Of a stretch of DNA of 64,000 nucleotides, positions 17,048 to 28,421 are shown in pieces (the first letter of the stretch is position 1; every line of letters begins with the position of its first letter). The DNA comes from Enterobacter cloacae complex sp. R_G8. Its GTDB lineage: Bacteria > Pseudomonadota > Gammaproteobacteria > Enterobacterales > Enterobacteriaceae. Made by a program: the position numbers and the translations under genes. The DNA lies in the NCBI RefSeq assembly GCF_024599795.1, contig NZ_CP102246.1:4092001-4156000 (forward strand), read 5' to 3'. The notes beneath the pieces were generated by a model. That model was not told where the DNA came from and did no database searches. It saw only the letters and a list, made by a program, of their open reading frames with translations.

Positions 17048-18505
17048 GTGTCTGAACTGTCTCAATTATCTCCGCAACCGCTGTGGGATATTTTTGCCAA
17101 AATCTGCTCCATTCCACACCCGTCTTACCATGAAGAACAGCTTGCCGAACATATTATGGGTTGGGCGAAGGAAAAAGGTCTGCACGCTGAACGTGACCAG
17201 GTTGGCAACATTCTGATCCGCAAACCGGCGACCGCTGGCATGGAAAACCGTAAACCGGTGGTCCTGCAGGCACACCTGGACATGGTGCCACAGAAAAACA
17301 ACGACACTGTTCACGACTTCACGAAAGACCCGATCCAGCCGTACATCGACGGCGACTGGGTGAAAGCGCGCGGCACCACGCTGGGTGCAGATAACGGTAT
17401 CGGTATGGCCTCTGCGCTGGCGGTACTGGCGGACGACAGTGTTGAGCACGGTCCACTGGAAGTGCTGCTGACCATGACCGAAGAAGCGGGAATGGACGGT
17501 GCGTTCGGTCTGCAGGCGAACTGGCTGCAGGCGGATATTCTGATCAACACCGACTCCGAAGAAGAAGGCGAGATCTACATGGGCTGCGCGGGCGGGATTG
17601 ATTTCATCTCTACCCTGCCGCTCTCACGTGAAGCGGTGCCTGCTGGCTTCCAGACCTTCAAGCTGACGCTGAAAGGGCTGAAAGGCGGCCACTCCGGCGG
17701 TGATATTCACTTAGGCCTGGGCAACGCCAACAAACTGCTGGCACGCTTCCTGGCGGGCCACGCGGCTGAGCTGGACCTGCGTCTGGTCGATTTCAACGGC
17801 GGTACGCTGCGCAACGCAATTCCACGTGAAGCGTTCGCGACAGTAGCCGTTCCAGCCGCCAAAGCAGACGAGCTGAAAAAACTCTCCAGCGTCTATCTGG
17901 ATATCCTGAAAAACGAACTGTCCGCGAAAGAGAAGAACCTGACCGTAGTGCTGGAATCCGTGTCCACGGATAAAGCCGCACTGACCACCCCGTCTCGTGA
18001 CACCTTTATTCAGCTGTTAAACGCGACACCGAACGGCGTGATCCGCAACTCAGACGTCGCGAAAGGCGTGGTTGAAACCTCGCTGAACGTGGGTGTGGTC
18101 ACCATGGGCGACGACAGCGCAGAGATCATCTGCCTGATCCGATCGCTTATCGACACCGGTAAAGAGTACGTGGTGAGCATGCTGGAATCTCTGGGCACGC
18201 TGGCCGGTGCGAAAACCTCTGCCAAAGGCAGCTACCCAGGCTGGCAGCCGGACGCAAGCTCTCCGGTGATGGCACTGGTGCGTGAAACATACCAGCGTCT
18301 GTTCAACAGCACCCCGAACATTCAGGTGATCCACGCGGGTCTGGAATGTGGTCTGTTCAAGAAGCCGTACCCGAACATGGACATGGTCTCCATTGGGCCA
18401 ACCATTACCGGACCACACTCGCCGGATGAGCAGGTTCACATTGAAAGCGTGGGCCATTACTGGACCCTGCTGACTGAACTGCTGAAAGCGATTCCTGCTA
18501 AGTAA
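17048..18505 (+). CDS. pepD: Cytosol non-specific dipeptidase (peptidase D)
   Basis: 485 residues from a GTG at 17048 behind CAAGGAG; this gives the E. coli N-terminus MSELSQLSPQPLW, so the upstream ATG at 17003 is rejected. M20-family zinc dipeptidase. Metal-binding segments LQAHLDMVPQ, GADNGIGMA, MTEEAGMDG and NTDSEEEGE are all present. It breaks down dipeptides including Xaa-His. Followed by a repeat shared with 31753-31786. Confidence 0.96.
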   Translation: MSELSQLSPQPLWDIFAKICSIPHPSYHEEQLAEHIMGWAKEKGLHAERDQVGNILIRKPATAGMENRKPVVLQAHLDMVPQKNNDTVHDFTKDPIQPYIDGDWVKARGTTLGADNGIGMASALAVLADDSVEHGPLEVLLTMTEEAGMDGAFGLQANWLQADILINTDSEEEGEIYMGCAGGIDFISTLPLSREAVPAGFQTFKLTLKGLKGGHSGGDIHLGLGNANKLLARFLAGHAAELDLRLVDFNGGTLRNAIPREAFATVAVPAAKADELKKLSSVYLDILKNELSAKEKNLTVVLESVSTDKAALTTPSRDTFIQLLNATPNGVIRNSDVAKGVVETSLNVGVVTMGDDSAEIICLIRSLIDTGKEYVVSMLESLGTLAGAKTSAKGSYPGWQPDASSPVMALVRETYQRLFNSTPNIQVIHAGLECGLFKKPYPNMDMVSIGPTITGPHSPDEQVHIESVGHYWTLLTELLKAIPAK

Positions 18506-18507
18506 TA

Positions 18508-18541
18508 CCCTCACCCCAGCCCTCTCCCAAAGGGAGAGGGT
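18508..18541. repeat. CCCTCACCC palindromic repeat, copy 1
   Basis: CCCTCACCCCAGCCCTCTCC followed by CAAAGGGAGAGGG. The CCCTCTCCC/GGGAGAGGG core is a hairpin. A near-identical copy lies at 31753-31786. Both sit between convergent genes just after the plus-strand stop, where they may end transcription. Confidence 0.8.
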
Positions 18542-18566
18542 CAACAACGTCGCGCCACCGGCCTTT

Positions 18567-19625
18567 TTACAATCCCAATACCAGCTGACGTTCCAGCTGC
18601 GGATCCAGCAAGGTAACGTGTAATCCCACCAGCCTGACCCCTCGCCCGCCCCGACGTTCATCCCAGGCCTTTTTCGCCGTCGCGATGAGATCCTCTTTAT
18701 TCAGACGCGGCCAGACGTGCTCCTGGGTCGTCTGCTGGAAATCGTTGAACTTCAGTTTCACGCCCTGACGGGCAATCAGCAGGTCCGGTTTTACCTTTAT
18801 CAGGCGTCGCTCCAGCTCAGGATAGAGCTGCTCCGTGATGATGGTTTCACATTCAGACCAGTCATGAATATCTTCAATCAGTGTGCGTTCAACCCCGACC
18901 GACTTTCGCAGCCGCTCGCTACTGACACTGCGCTCATCTATCCCCTGACTGCGCTCCCACAGCACGCGGCCAAATTTTCCAAAGCGTTTAAGCAGCATGG
19001 CTAAATCGCTGCGCTGCACATCTTCGCAGGTTCGCAGCCCCATGCTTTCCAGCTTTGCCGCAGAGACTTTGCCGACGCCCGGGATTTTGCCGAGCGGCAA
19101 CGTTTTTAAAAACGCCGGGACCTCTTCCGGGGTAATGACGTACTGGCCGTCGGGCTTGTTGAGATCGGACGCTATTTTGGCGAGGAATTTCACCGGTGCG
19201 ACACCCGCCGACGCGGTCAGATTCAGTTCGTTGAAGATAGTCCGGCGGATCTCCTGCGCCATCAGCGTCGCGGAGCCGTGACAGTGCACGCTGTCGGTGA
19301 CATCAAGATACGCTTCGTCCAGCGACAGAGGTTCAATCAGGGAGGTGTAGCGGGAGAAAATTTCGCGGATATGCAGGGAGGCTTCTTTATACGCCTCAAA
19401 CCGGCCAGGCAGGAGCGTGAGATGAGGGCAAAGCTTTAAGGCCATCGCCGTCGGCATGGCGCTACGCACGCCAAACTTACGCGCAGGATAGTTGGCGGTG
19501 CTGATCACCCCGCGCTGCACGCGGCTACCGCCAATCGCAATGGGGATATCCCGCAGCGCCGGGTTGTCACGCATCTCCACTGCGGCAAAAAAGCAGTCCA
19601 TATCGACATGGATTATTTTGCGCAT
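18567..19625 (-). CDS. dinB: DNA polymerase IV
   Basis: 352 residues, E. coli length plus one. Y-family translesion polymerase. Catalytic acidic residues lie in HVDMDCFFA (residues 6-14) and in SLDEAYLDV (about 101-109), and the helix-hairpin-helix region has [12 protein letters not shown]. It ends with [12 protein letters not shown] control is known in the family; I did not identify a clear LexA box in the short upstream gap. Confidence 0.96.
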   Translation of the reverse strand: MRKIIHVDMDCFFAAVEMRDNPALRDIPIAIGGSRVQRGVISTANYPARKFGVRSAMPTAMALKLCPHLTLLPGRFEAYKEASLHIREIFSRYTSLIEPLSLDEAYLDVTDSVHCHGSATLMAQEIRRTIFNELNLTASAGVAPVKFLAKIASDLNKPDGQYVITPEEVPAFLKTLPLGKIPGVGKVSAAKLESMGLRTCEDVQRSDLAMLLKRFGKFGRVLWERSQGIDERSVSSERLRKSVGVERTLIEDIHDWSECETIITEQLYPELERRLIKVKPDLLIARQGVKLKFNDFQQTTQEHVWPRLNKEDLIATAKKAWDERRGGRGVRLVGLHVTLLDPQLERQLVLGL

Positions 19626-19696
19626 AGTAAGCCCTCACTCATCACTGGATAAGTATACAGTAAACAAATGAGGGTTGAGAAGTGTGCGTGAGAATT

Positions 19697-19728
19697 GTCG
19701 GGTGGTGGCTTCGCCTCACCCGACCTAC
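19697..19728. repeat. REP-like palindrome between dinB and nqrM
   Basis: GTCGGGTGGTGGCTTCGCCT followed by CACCCGACCTAC, a REP element. It lies at the end of the nqr operon and upstream of dinB. Confidence 0.75.
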
Positions 19729-19732
19729 CAGA

Positions 19733-19936
19733 TTAAATGATGCGCTGCTGTTCGCGGGCCATCCGTTTTTTGCGGGCGTCGCACGGTTCCGGGCAGTCGC
19801 AGACCTTTTCCATGCCAATGGACGAGATCCCACCGCAACTGCCCTGAATGCTTTTGCGCTTAATGATCCAGCCTAACGACATGCCGAGTATCACCAGCAC
19901 AAAGACCACGAAGGTGGCCAGAAACGTCAGCATCAT
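19733..19936 (-). CDS. nqrM: Na+-NQR maturation protein NqrM
   Basis: 67 residues: an N-terminal membrane helix (about 5-26) and a cysteine-bearing tail with GSCGG and VCDCPEPCD. NqrM is needed in Vibrio and others for assembling the Fe centre of Na+-NQR, through its four cysteines. Its ATG overlaps the nqrF stop by one base, so it is the last gene of the operon. Confidence 0.92.
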   Translation of the reverse strand: MMLTFLATFVVFVLVILGMSLGWIIKRKSIQGSCGGISSIGMEKVCDCPEPCDARKKRMAREQQRII

Positions 19937-21159
19937 CAGCCTCCAAAATCGTCCAACAGGATGTTCTCATCTTCCACGCCCAGATCTTTAAGCATCTTGA
20001 TCACTGCAGCGTTCATCACTGGCGGACCACACATATAAAACTCGCAGTCTTCCGGCGCAGGATGCTGTTTGAGGTAGTTTTCATACAGCACGTTGTGGAT
20101 GAAGCCCGTATGGCCGGTCCAGTTATCTTCCGGCTGCGGATCGGAGAGCGCCACATGGAAGGTGAAGTTAGGGTTTTCACGCGCCAGCTGTTCGAACTCA
20201 TCGTCATAGAACATCTCACGCAGTGAACGCGCCCCGTACCAGAAGCTGATTTTACGCTGACTGCCAAGCCGCTTGAGCTGGTCGAAAATGTGCGAACGCA
20301 TCGGCGCCATACCTGCACCACCGCCGATAAATACCATTTCGGCGTCCGTCTCTTTCGCAAAGAACTCGCCAAACGGGCCGGAGATGGTCACCTTGTCGCC
20401 TGGTTTTAATGACCAGATATACGATGACATGACGCCCGGCGGCGCATGCGGTACCGCTGGCGGCGGCGTGGCGATACGCACGTTAAGCATGATGATACCC
20501 TTCTCTTCCGGGTAGTTCGCCATGGAGTAAGCACGAAGCGCGGGCTCTTTAACCTCAGAGACAAAGCGGAAGAGATTGAATTTATCCCAGTCGGCACGGT
20601 ATTCGTCAGGCACATCGAAGTCAGCGTAGGCTACGGTGTGCTCCGGACATTCAATCTGGATATAGCCCCCCGCCCGGAACGGAACGCTCTCTCCTTCAGG
20701 CACCCGCAGTTTAAGCTCTTTGATAAAGGTGGCTTTGTTATCGTTGGAGATAACTTCGCATTCCCATTTTTTGACGCCGAAAATCTCCTCCGGCAGTTCA
20801 ATTTTCATGTTCTGGCGCACGGCGACCTGACAGGCCAGACGGCAGCCCTCTTTCGCCTCACGCTTGGTGATGTGCGACAGTTCAGTGGGCAGAATATCGC
20901 CACCGCCCTCTTTCACCTTTACGCGGCACTGCCCGCAGGAGCCACCGCCACCGCAGGCCGAAGAGACGAAGATGCCGTTGCCGGCAAGCGTATTCAGCAG
21001 TTTATCGCCGGCTGGCGTGCGGATCTGGTTTTGCGGTTCATCGTTGATATCGATAATGACATCGCCGGAATTCACCAGCTTCGCGCGCGCTACCAGAATC
21101 AACCCCGACAGCACCAGTACAATCAGCGTGAACATCGCCACGCCAAGCATAATTTCCAT
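19936..21159 (-). CDS. nqrF: Na+-NQR subunit F (NADH dehydrogenase module)
   Basis: 407 residues. An N-terminal membrane anchor is followed by a 2Fe-2S ferredoxin domain ([10 protein letters not shown] near residue 70, later Cys near 111), an FAD domain with RAYSMANYP, and a NADH domain with [12 protein letters not shown] and CGPPVMNAA. It takes electrons from NADH and passes them into the complex. Confidence 0.96.
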   Translation of the reverse strand: MEIMLGVAMFTLIVLVLSGLILVARAKLVNSGDVIIDINDEPQNQIRTPAGDKLLNTLAGNGIFVSSACGGGGSCGQCRVKVKEGGGDILPTELSHITKREAKEGCRLACQVAVRQNMKIELPEEIFGVKKWECEVISNDNKATFIKELKLRVPEGESVPFRAGGYIQIECPEHTVAYADFDVPDEYRADWDKFNLFRFVSEVKEPALRAYSMANYPEEKGIIMLNVRIATPPPAVPHAPPGVMSSYIWSLKPGDKVTISGPFGEFFAKETDAEMVFIGGGAGMAPMRSHIFDQLKRLGSQRKISFWYGARSLREMFYDDEFEQLARENPNFTFHVALSDPQPEDNWTGHTGFIHNVLYENYLKQHPAPEDCEFYMCGPPVMNAAVIKMLKDLGVEDENILLDDFGG

Positions 21160-21169
21160 CAGTTAGCCC

Positions 21170-21766
21170 TTATAGCTGCACACCGGAGAAGGACATAAAG
21201 CCCAGCGCCATGAGACCGGTGGTGATAAAGGTGATCCCTAAGCCACGCAGGCCTGCAGGCACGTTGGCATATTTCATTTTTTCGCGGATCCCCGCCATGG
21301 TGACGATAGCCAGCATCCAGCCGATCCCGGAGCCGAAACCATACACAATTGATTCGCTGAAGTTGTAATCACGCTGAATCATAAACGAGACGCCACCGAA
21401 GATGGCGCAGTTCACCGCGATCAACGGCAGGAAGATCCCCAGCGCGTTGTAGAGTGACGGGAAATACTTATCGAGGATCATCTCAAGGATTTGCACCAGC
21501 GCCGCAATCACACCGATAAAGGTGATGAAGTTCAGGAAGCTGAGATCCACCCCCTCCACCAGCGCGCTGTCACGCAGCACAAAGTTGTACACCAGGTTAT
21601 TGATTGGCACCGACAGGCCAAGCACCACGGTAACCGCGACGCCCAGGCCAAACGCCGTCGACACCTTTTTGGACACGGCAAGGAACGTACACATGCCGAG
21701 GAAAAACGCGAGCGCCATGTTTTCAACAAACACCGCGCGCACAAACAAACTCAGGTAATGAGCCAT
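21170..21766 (-). CDS. nqrE: Na+-NQR subunit E
   Basis: 198 residues, the Vibrio length, with six membrane helices. NqrE and NqrD form a pseudo-symmetric pair holding an intramembrane Fe centre; the conserved cysteines lie in [10 protein letters not shown] and VNCAIFGG. Located 6 bases after nqrD. Confidence 0.95.
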   Translation of the reverse strand: MAHYLSLFVRAVFVENMALAFFLGMCTFLAVSKKVSTAFGLGVAVTVVLGLSVPINNLVYNFVLRDSALVEGVDLSFLNFITFIGVIAALVQILEMILDKYFPSLYNALGIFLPLIAVNCAIFGGVSFMIQRDYNFSESIVYGFGSGIGWMLAIVTMAGIREKMKYANVPAGLRGLGITFITTGLMALGFMSFSGVQL

Positions 21767-21772
21767 TGTCGG

Positions 21773-22411
21773 TTACTCCTTTTCCTGCTGTTCTGGCTTC
21801 AGAGTACGAATCAGCCAGATCAGCAAACCGATAATGAAAAATGCGCTTGGAGCCAGCAGGAACAGGCCGTTTGGCAGATACCAGCCGCCGTTCTGCACCG
21901 TGTCCAGCACCGTGATGCCAAACAGCTTACCGCTGCCAATCAACTCGCGCAGGAACCCCACGGTCAGCAGGATCACGCCGTAGCCGAGGCCGTTACCAAT
22001 GCCGTCCATAAAGCTCGCCAGCGGAGGCATTTTCATGGCGTAGGCTTCTGCACGCCCCATCACGATACAGTTGGTGATGATCAGCCCCACAAACACCGAG
22101 AGCTGTTTTGAGGTTTCATAGGCAAAGGCACGCAGCAGCTGATCGACCACAATCACCAGCGAGGCGATGATCGCCATCTGGACGATGATCCTCACGCTAT
22201 TCGGAATGTGATGGCGGATCATGGAGATAAACATGCTGGAAAACGCAGTAACCAGCGTTACTGCCAGCGTCATCACTACCGCTGTTTCCAGCTTGGTGGT
22301 CACCGCCAGCGCCGAACAGACGCCCAGCACCTGTAAGGTAATGGGGTTGTTGGCCAGCAGCGGGCCGATGAGCACCTTTTTAACTTCTTTCAGTTCACCC
22401 GTATCAGCCAT
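21773..22411 (-). CDS. nqrD: Na+-NQR subunit D
   Basis: 212 residues, six membrane helices, paralogous to NqrE. Conserved cysteine segments [12 protein letters not shown] and [10 protein letters not shown] are present. The start overlaps the nqrC end by 8 bases. Confidence 0.95.
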   Translation of the reverse strand: MADTGELKEVKKVLIGPLLANNPITLQVLGVCSALAVTTKLETAVVMTLAVTLVTAFSSMFISMIRHHIPNSVRIIVQMAIIASLVIVVDQLLRAFAYETSKQLSVFVGLIITNCIVMGRAEAYAMKMPPLASFMDGIGNGLGYGVILLTVGFLRELIGSGKLFGITVLDTVQNGGWYLPNGLFLLAPSAFFIIGLLIWLIRTLKPEQQEKE

Positions 22412-23198
22412 GGTTCAGCGCTCCTTCACGTACATTTTTCAGGAAAGGACCAAAACCGAGCTCGCCCATCCAGAAATCAAAACTGTGCTGCACCCCTTTG
22501 GAGGTGAGCGTGGCGCCGGAAAGCCCGTCAACGGCGTAGTCGTCACCAGGACGAGCGGCCCCTTTCATCACCTTCAGGGCAGGCAGACCGTTATCGTCGA
22601 GCACTTTTTTGCCAACAAACTGCGCGCGCCAGTTAGGGTTCTCCACTTCACCGCCGAGCCCCGGCGTTTCGCCCTGGTCATAGTAGGTGATACCTTTCAC
22701 GGTGCGGCCATCCGTATCAAGCGCCACAAAGGCGTACATCATTGACCACAGGCCGTTGCCGTAAATAGGCAGCACCACTTCCTGCACCCGTTTTTGTTCA
22801 TCGCGCACGAGATAGACTTCAGCCAGATTGCTGCGACGCTTGATGCCCGCCGGATCCTGGGATGCGTCCAGCGTCAGGCTCATCTGCGGGTCTTTTAATG
22901 CCAGCGCCTGGTTATATTTCGCCGGATCTTTATCCAGCAGTTGACCCGTTTTTAAATCCACCAGACGCGCGGTAATGCGCTCAGCAAAGACGGCCGACAC
23001 ATCGTCTGCACTCATCCCTTCCTGCATCAGCCCGGCGACGGCCAGAATGTTGCGCTGTTTATCCAGCGCGCGCTGCTCCTGCTGTCGCGGCTTTAACCCC
23101 ACGGCAGAACCAGCCACCACAATGGAACAGACCAGGCACAGGACCAGCACCACCAGCAGCGTTTTGCCGATGCTGTCGTTATTTTTGATTTCAGCCAC
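22404..23198 (-). CDS. nqrC: Na+-NQR subunit C
   Basis: 264 residues from a GTG at 23198 giving [15 protein letters not shown], the family N-terminus; the longer frame upstream is rejected. One N-terminal membrane helix and a periplasmic domain that carries covalent FMN on the threonine of [10 protein letters not shown]. Overlaps the nqrB end by 8 bases. Confidence 0.93.
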   Translation of the reverse strand: MAEIKNNDSIGKTLLVVLVLCLVCSIVVAGSAVGLKPRQQEQRALDKQRNILAVAGLMQEGMSADDVSAVFAERITARLVDLKTGQLLDKDPAKYNQALALKDPQMSLTLDASQDPAGIKRRSNLAEVYLVRDEQKRVQEVVLPIYGNGLWSMMYAFVALDTDGRTVKGITYYDQGETPGLGGEVENPNWRAQFVGKKVLDDNGLPALKVMKGAARPGDDYAVDGLSGATLTSKGVQHSFDFWMGELGFGPFLKNVREGALNHG

Positions 23199-24426
23199 GT
23201 GCCTTCCTCCGCTTAATGTTGGCGCGCACGACCAGATAATCGAACAGTGGCGCAAACAGGTTGGCAAACAGAATGGCCAACATCATCCCTTCCGGATAGG
23301 CCGGGTTGACCACACGAATCAGGACACACATCACCCCAATGAGCACGCCATAGCTCCATTTCCCTCTGTCAGTAAAGGAAGCAGAGACCGGATCGGTAGC
23401 CATGAACATCATGCCGAAGGCAAAACCGCCCAGCACCAGATGCCAGTACCACGGCATGGAGAACATCGGGTTGGTGGCGGAACCAATAAGGTTGAACAGT
23501 GTGGCAGTCAGCACCATGCCGATCATGACACCGGCGACAATCCGCCAGGAGGCCACGCGACCAAACAGGATGATCGCCCCGCCAATTAAAATCATCAGCG
23601 TGGAGACCTCCCCAATGGAGCCAGGAATGTTGCCCATAAACGCATCAAACCAGGTCACGGGCTGGCCTGTCGCGTTATTGACCAGCGTTTCACCGCCGTG
23701 CGCCGCCCATTGTGAAAGGGGCGTCGCGCCGGAGAAACCGTCTGCGGCCGTCCACACCAGATCGCCGGAGATTTGTGCCGGATAGGCAAAGAACAGGAAC
23801 GCACGCCCTGCCAGCGCAGGGTTGAGGAAGTTACGCCCGGTTCCCCCGAAGATCTCTTTCGCGATGACCACACCAAAGCTGATCCCCAGCGCGGCCTGCC
23901 AGAGCGGCAACGTTGGCGGGACAATCAGGGCAAACAGAATGGAAGTAACAAAGAAGCCTTCGTTGATCTCATGTTTGCGAATAATGGCAAACAGCACTTC
24001 CCAGAAGCCGCCCACGATAAATACCGTGATGTAGATCGGCAGGAAGAACACCGCCCCCAGCGTCATCATGCTGACCCAGCCCGCATCTGGGGCAAAACTC
24101 ACGCCCAGCGACTGCGCCAGACGGTAGTGCCAGTCAGACTGGATCACCTGCGCCAGTTGCTGAGCATCGTACAGATGATGCAGCGCCGGAATGGTCTGCA
24201 GCCCCACGTTGTACATGCCCCAGAACATTGCCGGGAAGACGGCAAACCAGACCAGAATCATCATTCGCTTCAGGTCGATGGCGTCACGAACGTGCGCCGC
24301 CCCTTTCGTCACCAGCCCCGGCGTGTAGAAAATGGTGGTCGTCGCTTCATACAGCGGGTAATACTTTTTCAGTTTACCCTCGGTAAAGTGCGGCTCAATT
24401 TTTTCAAAGAGGTGTTTTAAGCCCAT
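23191..24426 (-). CDS. nqrB: Na+-NQR subunit B
   Basis: 411 residues, about ten membrane helices. It holds riboflavin and a covalent FMN on the threonine of [10 protein letters not shown] (about residue 234), and forms part of the Na+ pathway. Starts [14 protein letters not shown] as in the family and lies 3 bases after nqrA. Confidence 0.96.
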   Translation of the reverse strand: MGLKHLFEKIEPHFTEGKLKKYYPLYEATTTIFYTPGLVTKGAAHVRDAIDLKRMMILVWFAVFPAMFWGMYNVGLQTIPALHHLYDAQQLAQVIQSDWHYRLAQSLGVSFAPDAGWVSMMTLGAVFFLPIYITVFIVGGFWEVLFAIIRKHEINEGFFVTSILFALIVPPTLPLWQAALGISFGVVIAKEIFGGTGRNFLNPALAGRAFLFFAYPAQISGDLVWTAADGFSGATPLSQWAAHGGETLVNNATGQPVTWFDAFMGNIPGSIGEVSTLMILIGGAIILFGRVASWRIVAGVMIGMVLTATLFNLIGSATNPMFSMPWYWHLVLGGFAFGMMFMATDPVSASFTDRGKWSYGVLIGVMCVLIRVVNPAYPEGMMLAILFANLFAPLFDYLVVRANIKRRKARG

Positions 24427-24429
24427 CGG

Positions 24430-25773
24430 TTATCCTTCCTGCTCAATGCGGGTTAACACCTCGCGCAATACCGGTCCATATTCGTATTTGCCCGGACAGA
24501 CATAGGTGCAGAGCGCCAGATCTTCTTCGTCCAGTTCAAGACAACCGAGCGCCTGGGCGCTGTCGGTGTCTCCGGCAAGCAGATCGCGCAGCAGCATGGT
24601 CGGCAGAATATCGAGCGGCATAACACGCTCGTAGTTGCCAATCGGCACCATGGCGCGCTCGCCGCCGTTTGTGCTGGTGGAGAAGTTGAACAGCTTATGA
24701 CGCAGGAAGTGGCCGAGCGTGGTGCGGGTGACGGAATACTTTTCTGCACCTGGCAGCACCCAGCCGAAGAGCTCTTTCTCGCGCCCTTCCAGAACCACGC
24801 TCACCTGCAGATGGAAGCGCCCCAGATAGGCCTGCGACCCAACGGCATGACGGCCGCTGAGTACCGAACCGGAAATCAGACGGTTTTCACCCGCTTTGGT
24901 TTCGTCGTCCAGCAGTTCATTGATATCCGCCCCCAACAGCGTCGTCACCAGGCGCGGGTGTGCCGCCTGCGGCCCGCCAATCGCGATCACTCGCTCTGTG
25001 CAGAGCTTACCGGTGGTAAAGAGTTTGCCGATGGCAATCACGTCCTGATAGTTAAGGTGCCAGACCTGTTTTGTCAGGCTGACCGGCTCAAGAAAGTGAA
25101 TATGCGTCCCCACCAGCCCCGCCGGATGCGGGCCTGCAAATTCGTTAAACGTGACCTGTCCCTGCGGATGACCGCCGAGTTTACCACCACTGGCCTGACA
25201 GACATGCACTTTCCCGGACGTCAACCGCGTGAGAACGGTCAGCCCGGCATCAAAGGCCTGGCGTTGTGCCAGAATAACCGGCTGCGGGTCTGCACTGAGC
25301 GGGTTGGTGTCGATTGCCGTCACGAAAATAGCGGCCGGAACCGTATCGGGCACAGGTGTTTTGCTGAAGGGGCGAGTGCGAAATGCGGTCCACAAACCGG
25401 CGTCCAGCAGTTGCGCCTGAACGGTTTCACGGCTCAACGCCGCGAGGTCTGCGGCTTCATAATGGGCAAACTCACGCTGTTCATCCCCTTCAATGCGGAT
25501 AACCACCGACTGCAACACGCGGCGCTCCCCACGATTAATCGCCACAACGGTGCCGCTGGCAGGGGCGGTGAACATCACGCCGGGATTTTTTTTATCTTCG
25601 AACAGCGCCTGCCCTTTAATGACGCGATCGTCCTGCTGGACCAGCATTGAGGGGCGCATCCCCACGTAATCGTCACCCAGAATGGCAACATGGCGAACGC
25701 TTGCGCCTGCCGAAACGTGCTGTTCGGGCACGCCTGCGATGGGCAGGTCAAGTCCTTTTCTTATTTTAAACAT
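24430..25773 (-). CDS. nqrA: Na+-NQR subunit A
   Basis: 447 residues, soluble cytoplasmic subunit that contributes to quinone interaction. The family start [14 protein letters not shown] is present. First gene of nqrABCDEF-nqrM. No apbE (flavin transferase) gene follows, unlike Vibrio, so covalent FMN attachment must rely on an ApbE encoded elsewhere. The operon lies between yafK and dinB, where E. coli has small SOS and toxin genes. Confidence 0.96.
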   Translation of the reverse strand: MFKIRKGLDLPIAGVPEQHVSAGASVRHVAILGDDYVGMRPSMLVQQDDRVIKGQALFEDKKNPGVMFTAPASGTVVAINRGERRVLQSVVIRIEGDEQREFAHYEAADLAALSRETVQAQLLDAGLWTAFRTRPFSKTPVPDTVPAAIFVTAIDTNPLSADPQPVILAQRQAFDAGLTVLTRLTSGKVHVCQASGGKLGGHPQGQVTFNEFAGPHPAGLVGTHIHFLEPVSLTKQVWHLNYQDVIAIGKLFTTGKLCTERVIAIGGPQAAHPRLVTTLLGADINELLDDETKAGENRLISGSVLSGRHAVGSQAYLGRFHLQVSVVLEGREKELFGWVLPGAEKYSVTRTTLGHFLRHKLFNFSTSTNGGERAMVPIGNYERVMPLDILPTMLLRDLLAGDTDSAQALGCLELDEEDLALCTYVCPGKYEYGPVLREVLTRIEQEG

Positions 25774-26071
25774 GTGGTTAGCAAGTTTCCGTGAACAACT
25801 CTTCAGAGGGCGTGAAGTTTACCATTTCCGGTGTTTTCCGGGCAGAGAAAACGCCGCCACAGGTTCCAAATTGCGAACTGATACGCAAAGTTCCTGGAGT
25901 CAACGCGATTGTGATGGGTTATAAAGTAAAACTAATTTGTAAACTAACTGCTCCGCTCTTGCGAAAATCTATAGCGGTGCTAATGTGAGCGCTCCTAACA
26001 GATTAATCTGATTTCGGGTCTCTTTTGCCGTTCTGGCAAGTTGGTCTTAGTTTTATCAAGGAACTTGTAGT

Positions 26072-26812
26072 ATGCGTAAAATCGCATTGTTCATTGCGAT
26101 GCTCCTGATTCCGTGCGTGTCGTTTGCCGGGCTGCTCAGCAGCAACAGTTCAACCACGCCTGTGAGCAAAGAATATAAACAGCAGCTAATGGGATCCCCC
26201 GTTTATATTCAAATCTTCAAGGAAGAACGCACACTCGACCTGTTTGTGAAAATGGGTGAGACATATCAGCTGCTCGACAGCTACAAGATTTGTAACTACT
26301 CCGGTGGCCTGGGGCCAAAACAGCGTCAGGGCGATTTCAAAAGCCCGGAAGGGTTTTACAACGTTCAGCGTAACCAGCTAAAACCGGATAGCCGTTTCTA
26401 TAAAGCGATCAATATCGGCTTCCCGAATGCCTTTGACCGTGCACACGGTTACGAAGGGAAATACCTGATGATCCACGGTGCCTGTGTCTCGATCGGCTGT
26501 TACGCGATGACCGATTCCGGCATTGATGAGATTTTCCAGTTTGTCACGGGCGCACTGGTCTTTGGTCAGCCAAACGTTCAGGTCAGCATCTACCCGTTCC
26601 GCATGACCGATGCCAACATGGCGCGTCACAAGTACTCTTACTACGCGGATTTCTGGAAACAGCTAAAACCGGGGTATGACTATTTCGAGCAAACGCACAA
26701 GCCGCCTGTCGTCTCGGTTGTGGATGGCCGTTATGTGGTCAGCAAACCGCTGAGCCACGAAGTTGTCCACCCACAGCTGGCATCAAATTACACGGTCCCC
26801 GAGACAAAATAG
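26072..26812 (+). CDS. yafK: YafK (DpaA/LdtF) L,D-transpeptidase-family protein
   Basis: 246 residues with a signal peptide (cleavage after VSFA). The YkuD-fold catalytic motif [14 protein letters not shown], with the nucleophile Cys in SIGC, is near residue 145. In E. coli this protein removes Braun lipoprotein from peptidoglycan rather than cross-linking it. Divergent from nqrA, and its 3' end overlaps convergent yafJ by 30 bases. Confidence 0.93.
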   Translation: MRKIALFIAMLLIPCVSFAGLLSSNSSTTPVSKEYKQQLMGSPVYIQIFKEERTLDLFVKMGETYQLLDSYKICNYSGGLGPKQRQGDFKSPEGFYNVQRNQLKPDSRFYKAINIGFPNAFDRAHGYEGKYLMIHGACVSIGCYAMTDSGIDEIFQFVTGALVFGQPNVQVSIYPFRMTDANMARHKYSYYADFWKQLKPGYDYFEQTHKPPVVSVVDGRYVVSKPLSHEVVHPQLASNYTVPETK

Positions 26813-27550
26813 TACCCACTCGCCTGGCATAATCTTTTGCCAGGTCTCGTTGCCCGTCAGCGGCTGCGTAGCGATCACCGTGACCACATCATTTGGTGTG
26901 GTCTCTTTCTGAAAATCAATTTCCACATCCTGATCGAGCAGCTTTGCCACGCCAAACGGCGCACGGCGGGTGATCCAGAACAGGTTCGTCGAGCAGAACG
27001 CCATCACATAGCGCCCGTCAGACAGCAGCATGTTAAACACGCCCTTTTCGCGCAGTTCAGACGCCAGCGACGCAATATACTTAAAAACTGCCGCCATGTT
27101 GCCCGGGGTGCGCGGATAACGCTCTGTCAGCTTATGCAGCAGCCAGCAAAAGGCTTTTTCGCTGTCGGTTTCGCCAACCGGGCGGAAATTCCCGGTCTCC
27201 AGCGACTTATAGCCCGTAAGTTGCCCGTTATGCGCGTAGGTCCAGTTACGGCCCCACAACTCACGGGTGAACGGATGGGTGTTTTCGAGCGCCACTTCGC
27301 CGCGGTTTGCCTGGCGAATATGGGCGATCACCGAGCGGGACTTAATGGGGTAGTCCTGCACCAGTTTAGCTATCGGTGAATTGAAGCTGGGTTGCGGATC
27401 TTTGAACGTGCGACACCCTTTGCCTTCGTAGAAGGTGATACCCCAGCCGTCTTTATGCGGCCCGGTTCCCCCACCGCGCTGTACCAGCCCGGTGAAGCTA
27501 AAGCAGATATCGGTTGGCACATTGGCGCTCATCCCGAGCAGTTCGCACAT
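26783..27550 (-). CDS. yafJ: YafJ class II glutamine amidotransferase-like protein
   Basis: 255 residues. The N-terminal Cys2 nucleophile of class II amidotransferases is present (MCELLGMSA), with KDGWGITFY and [10 protein letters not shown] downstream. The acceptor substrate is not known in the family as far as I recall. Position and length match E. coli yafJ, between yafK and gmhA. Confidence 0.93.
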   Translation of the reverse strand: MCELLGMSANVPTDICFSFTGLVQRGGGTGPHKDGWGITFYEGKGCRTFKDPQPSFNSPIAKLVQDYPIKSRSVIAHIRQANRGEVALENTHPFTRELWGRNWTYAHNGQLTGYKSLETGNFRPVGETDSEKAFCWLLHKLTERYPRTPGNMAAVFKYIASLASELREKGVFNMLLSDGRYVMAFCSTNLFWITRRAPFGVAKLLDQDVEIDFQKETTPNDVVTVIATQPLTGNETWQKIMPGEWVLFCLGDRVI

Positions 27551-27574
27551 AGATCACCTCCACTCCACAACTGC

Positions 27575-27594
27575 GGGGGGCATTGCTGCCCCCC
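27575..27594. terminator. Hairpin between gmhA and yafJ
   Basis: GGGGGGCA and TGCCCCCC perfect 8-base arms with a TTGC loop, 10 bases past the gmhA stop. There is no T-run, so it may stabilise the gmhA 3' end or slow polymerase rather than terminate fully. Confidence 0.5.
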
Positions 27595-27603
27595 AGCGAA
27601 GTC

Positions 27604-28182
27604 TTACTTAACCATCTCTTTTTCGATCAGCTGGATCAGGATATGGATCACTTTGATGTGAATTTCCTGAATGCGGTCAGCATAACCGAAGTGCGGAACA
27701 CGGATTTCAACGTCCGCGGTACCGTCCATCTTACCGCCATCTTTGCCCGTCAGGGTGATGACTTTCATCCCTTTTTCACGCGCCGCAGCAATCGCTTTGA
27801 TCACGTTGCCGGAGTTGCCAGAGGTGGAGATACCCAGCAGCACGTCACCTTCACGACCCACCGCTTCAACGTAGCGGGAGAAAATGTAGTCGTAACCGAA
27901 ATCATTGCCCACGCAGGAGATGTGGCTCACGTCGGAAATCGCAATCGCCGGGTAGCCCGGGCGGTTTTCACGATAACGTCCGGTCAGCTCTTCTGCGAAG
28001 TGCATCGCGTCACAGTGGGAGCCGCCGTTACCGCAGGAGAGCACTTTGCCACCGGCTTTGAAGCTGTCGGCCAGCAGGACCGCCGCGCGCTGAATAGCGT
28101 GAATATTGGCATCATCTTTCAGAAAGTTAGCCAGCGTTTCCGCCGCTTCGTTCAGTTCGTTACGAATAAGATCCTGGTACAT
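27604..28182 (-). CDS. gmhA: Sedoheptulose 7-phosphate isomerase
   Basis: 192 residues, E. coli length (also lpcA). First step of ADP-heptose synthesis for the LPS inner core. SIS-fold signatures [28 protein letters not shown] and the C-terminal [15 protein letters not shown] are intact. Divergent from fadE. Confidence 0.97.
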   Translation of the reverse strand: MYQDLIRNELNEAAETLANFLKDDANIHAIQRAAVLLADSFKAGGKVLSCGNGGSHCDAMHFAEELTGRYRENRPGYPAIAISDVSHISCVGNDFGYDYIFSRYVEAVGREGDVLLGISTSGNSGNVIKAIAAAREKGMKVITLTGKDGGKMDGTADVEIRVPHFGYADRIQEIHIKVIHILIQLIEKEMVK

Positions 28183-28382
28183 GAGGATAATCCTTCAGTA
28201 TTGATGAAATAACACAGTGGAGTGTACCGGATAGCAGGAAAAGCGAGAAGCTAAAGCCATGAGAAACGTCCGGCGTTTTGCTTTTTCGTGCCGGGTAAAA
28301 CGCGAACAATGTGAACCAGGTTGTAATTATTTTGTAAACACATTGCTAAAGGAAATGACATCAACTACAACCATATCATCAC

Positions 28383-28399
28383 AAGTGGTCAGACCTCCT
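28383..28399 (+). promoter_or_regulatory. Candidate FadR operator of fadE
   Basis: AAGTGGTCAGACCTCCT fits the FadR pattern TGGTC-x-GACC, 23 bases before the fadE start. FadR represses fadE in E. coli when acyl-CoA is scarce. Confidence 0.75.
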
Positions 28400-28421
28400 A
28401 CAAGCAAGGGAGCTTTTCTTT

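Noticed and set aside
22404..23267. Longer start for nqrC at 23267
   Set aside because: It would add 23 residues deep inside nqrB without family support; the GTG at 23198 gives the expected N-terminus.
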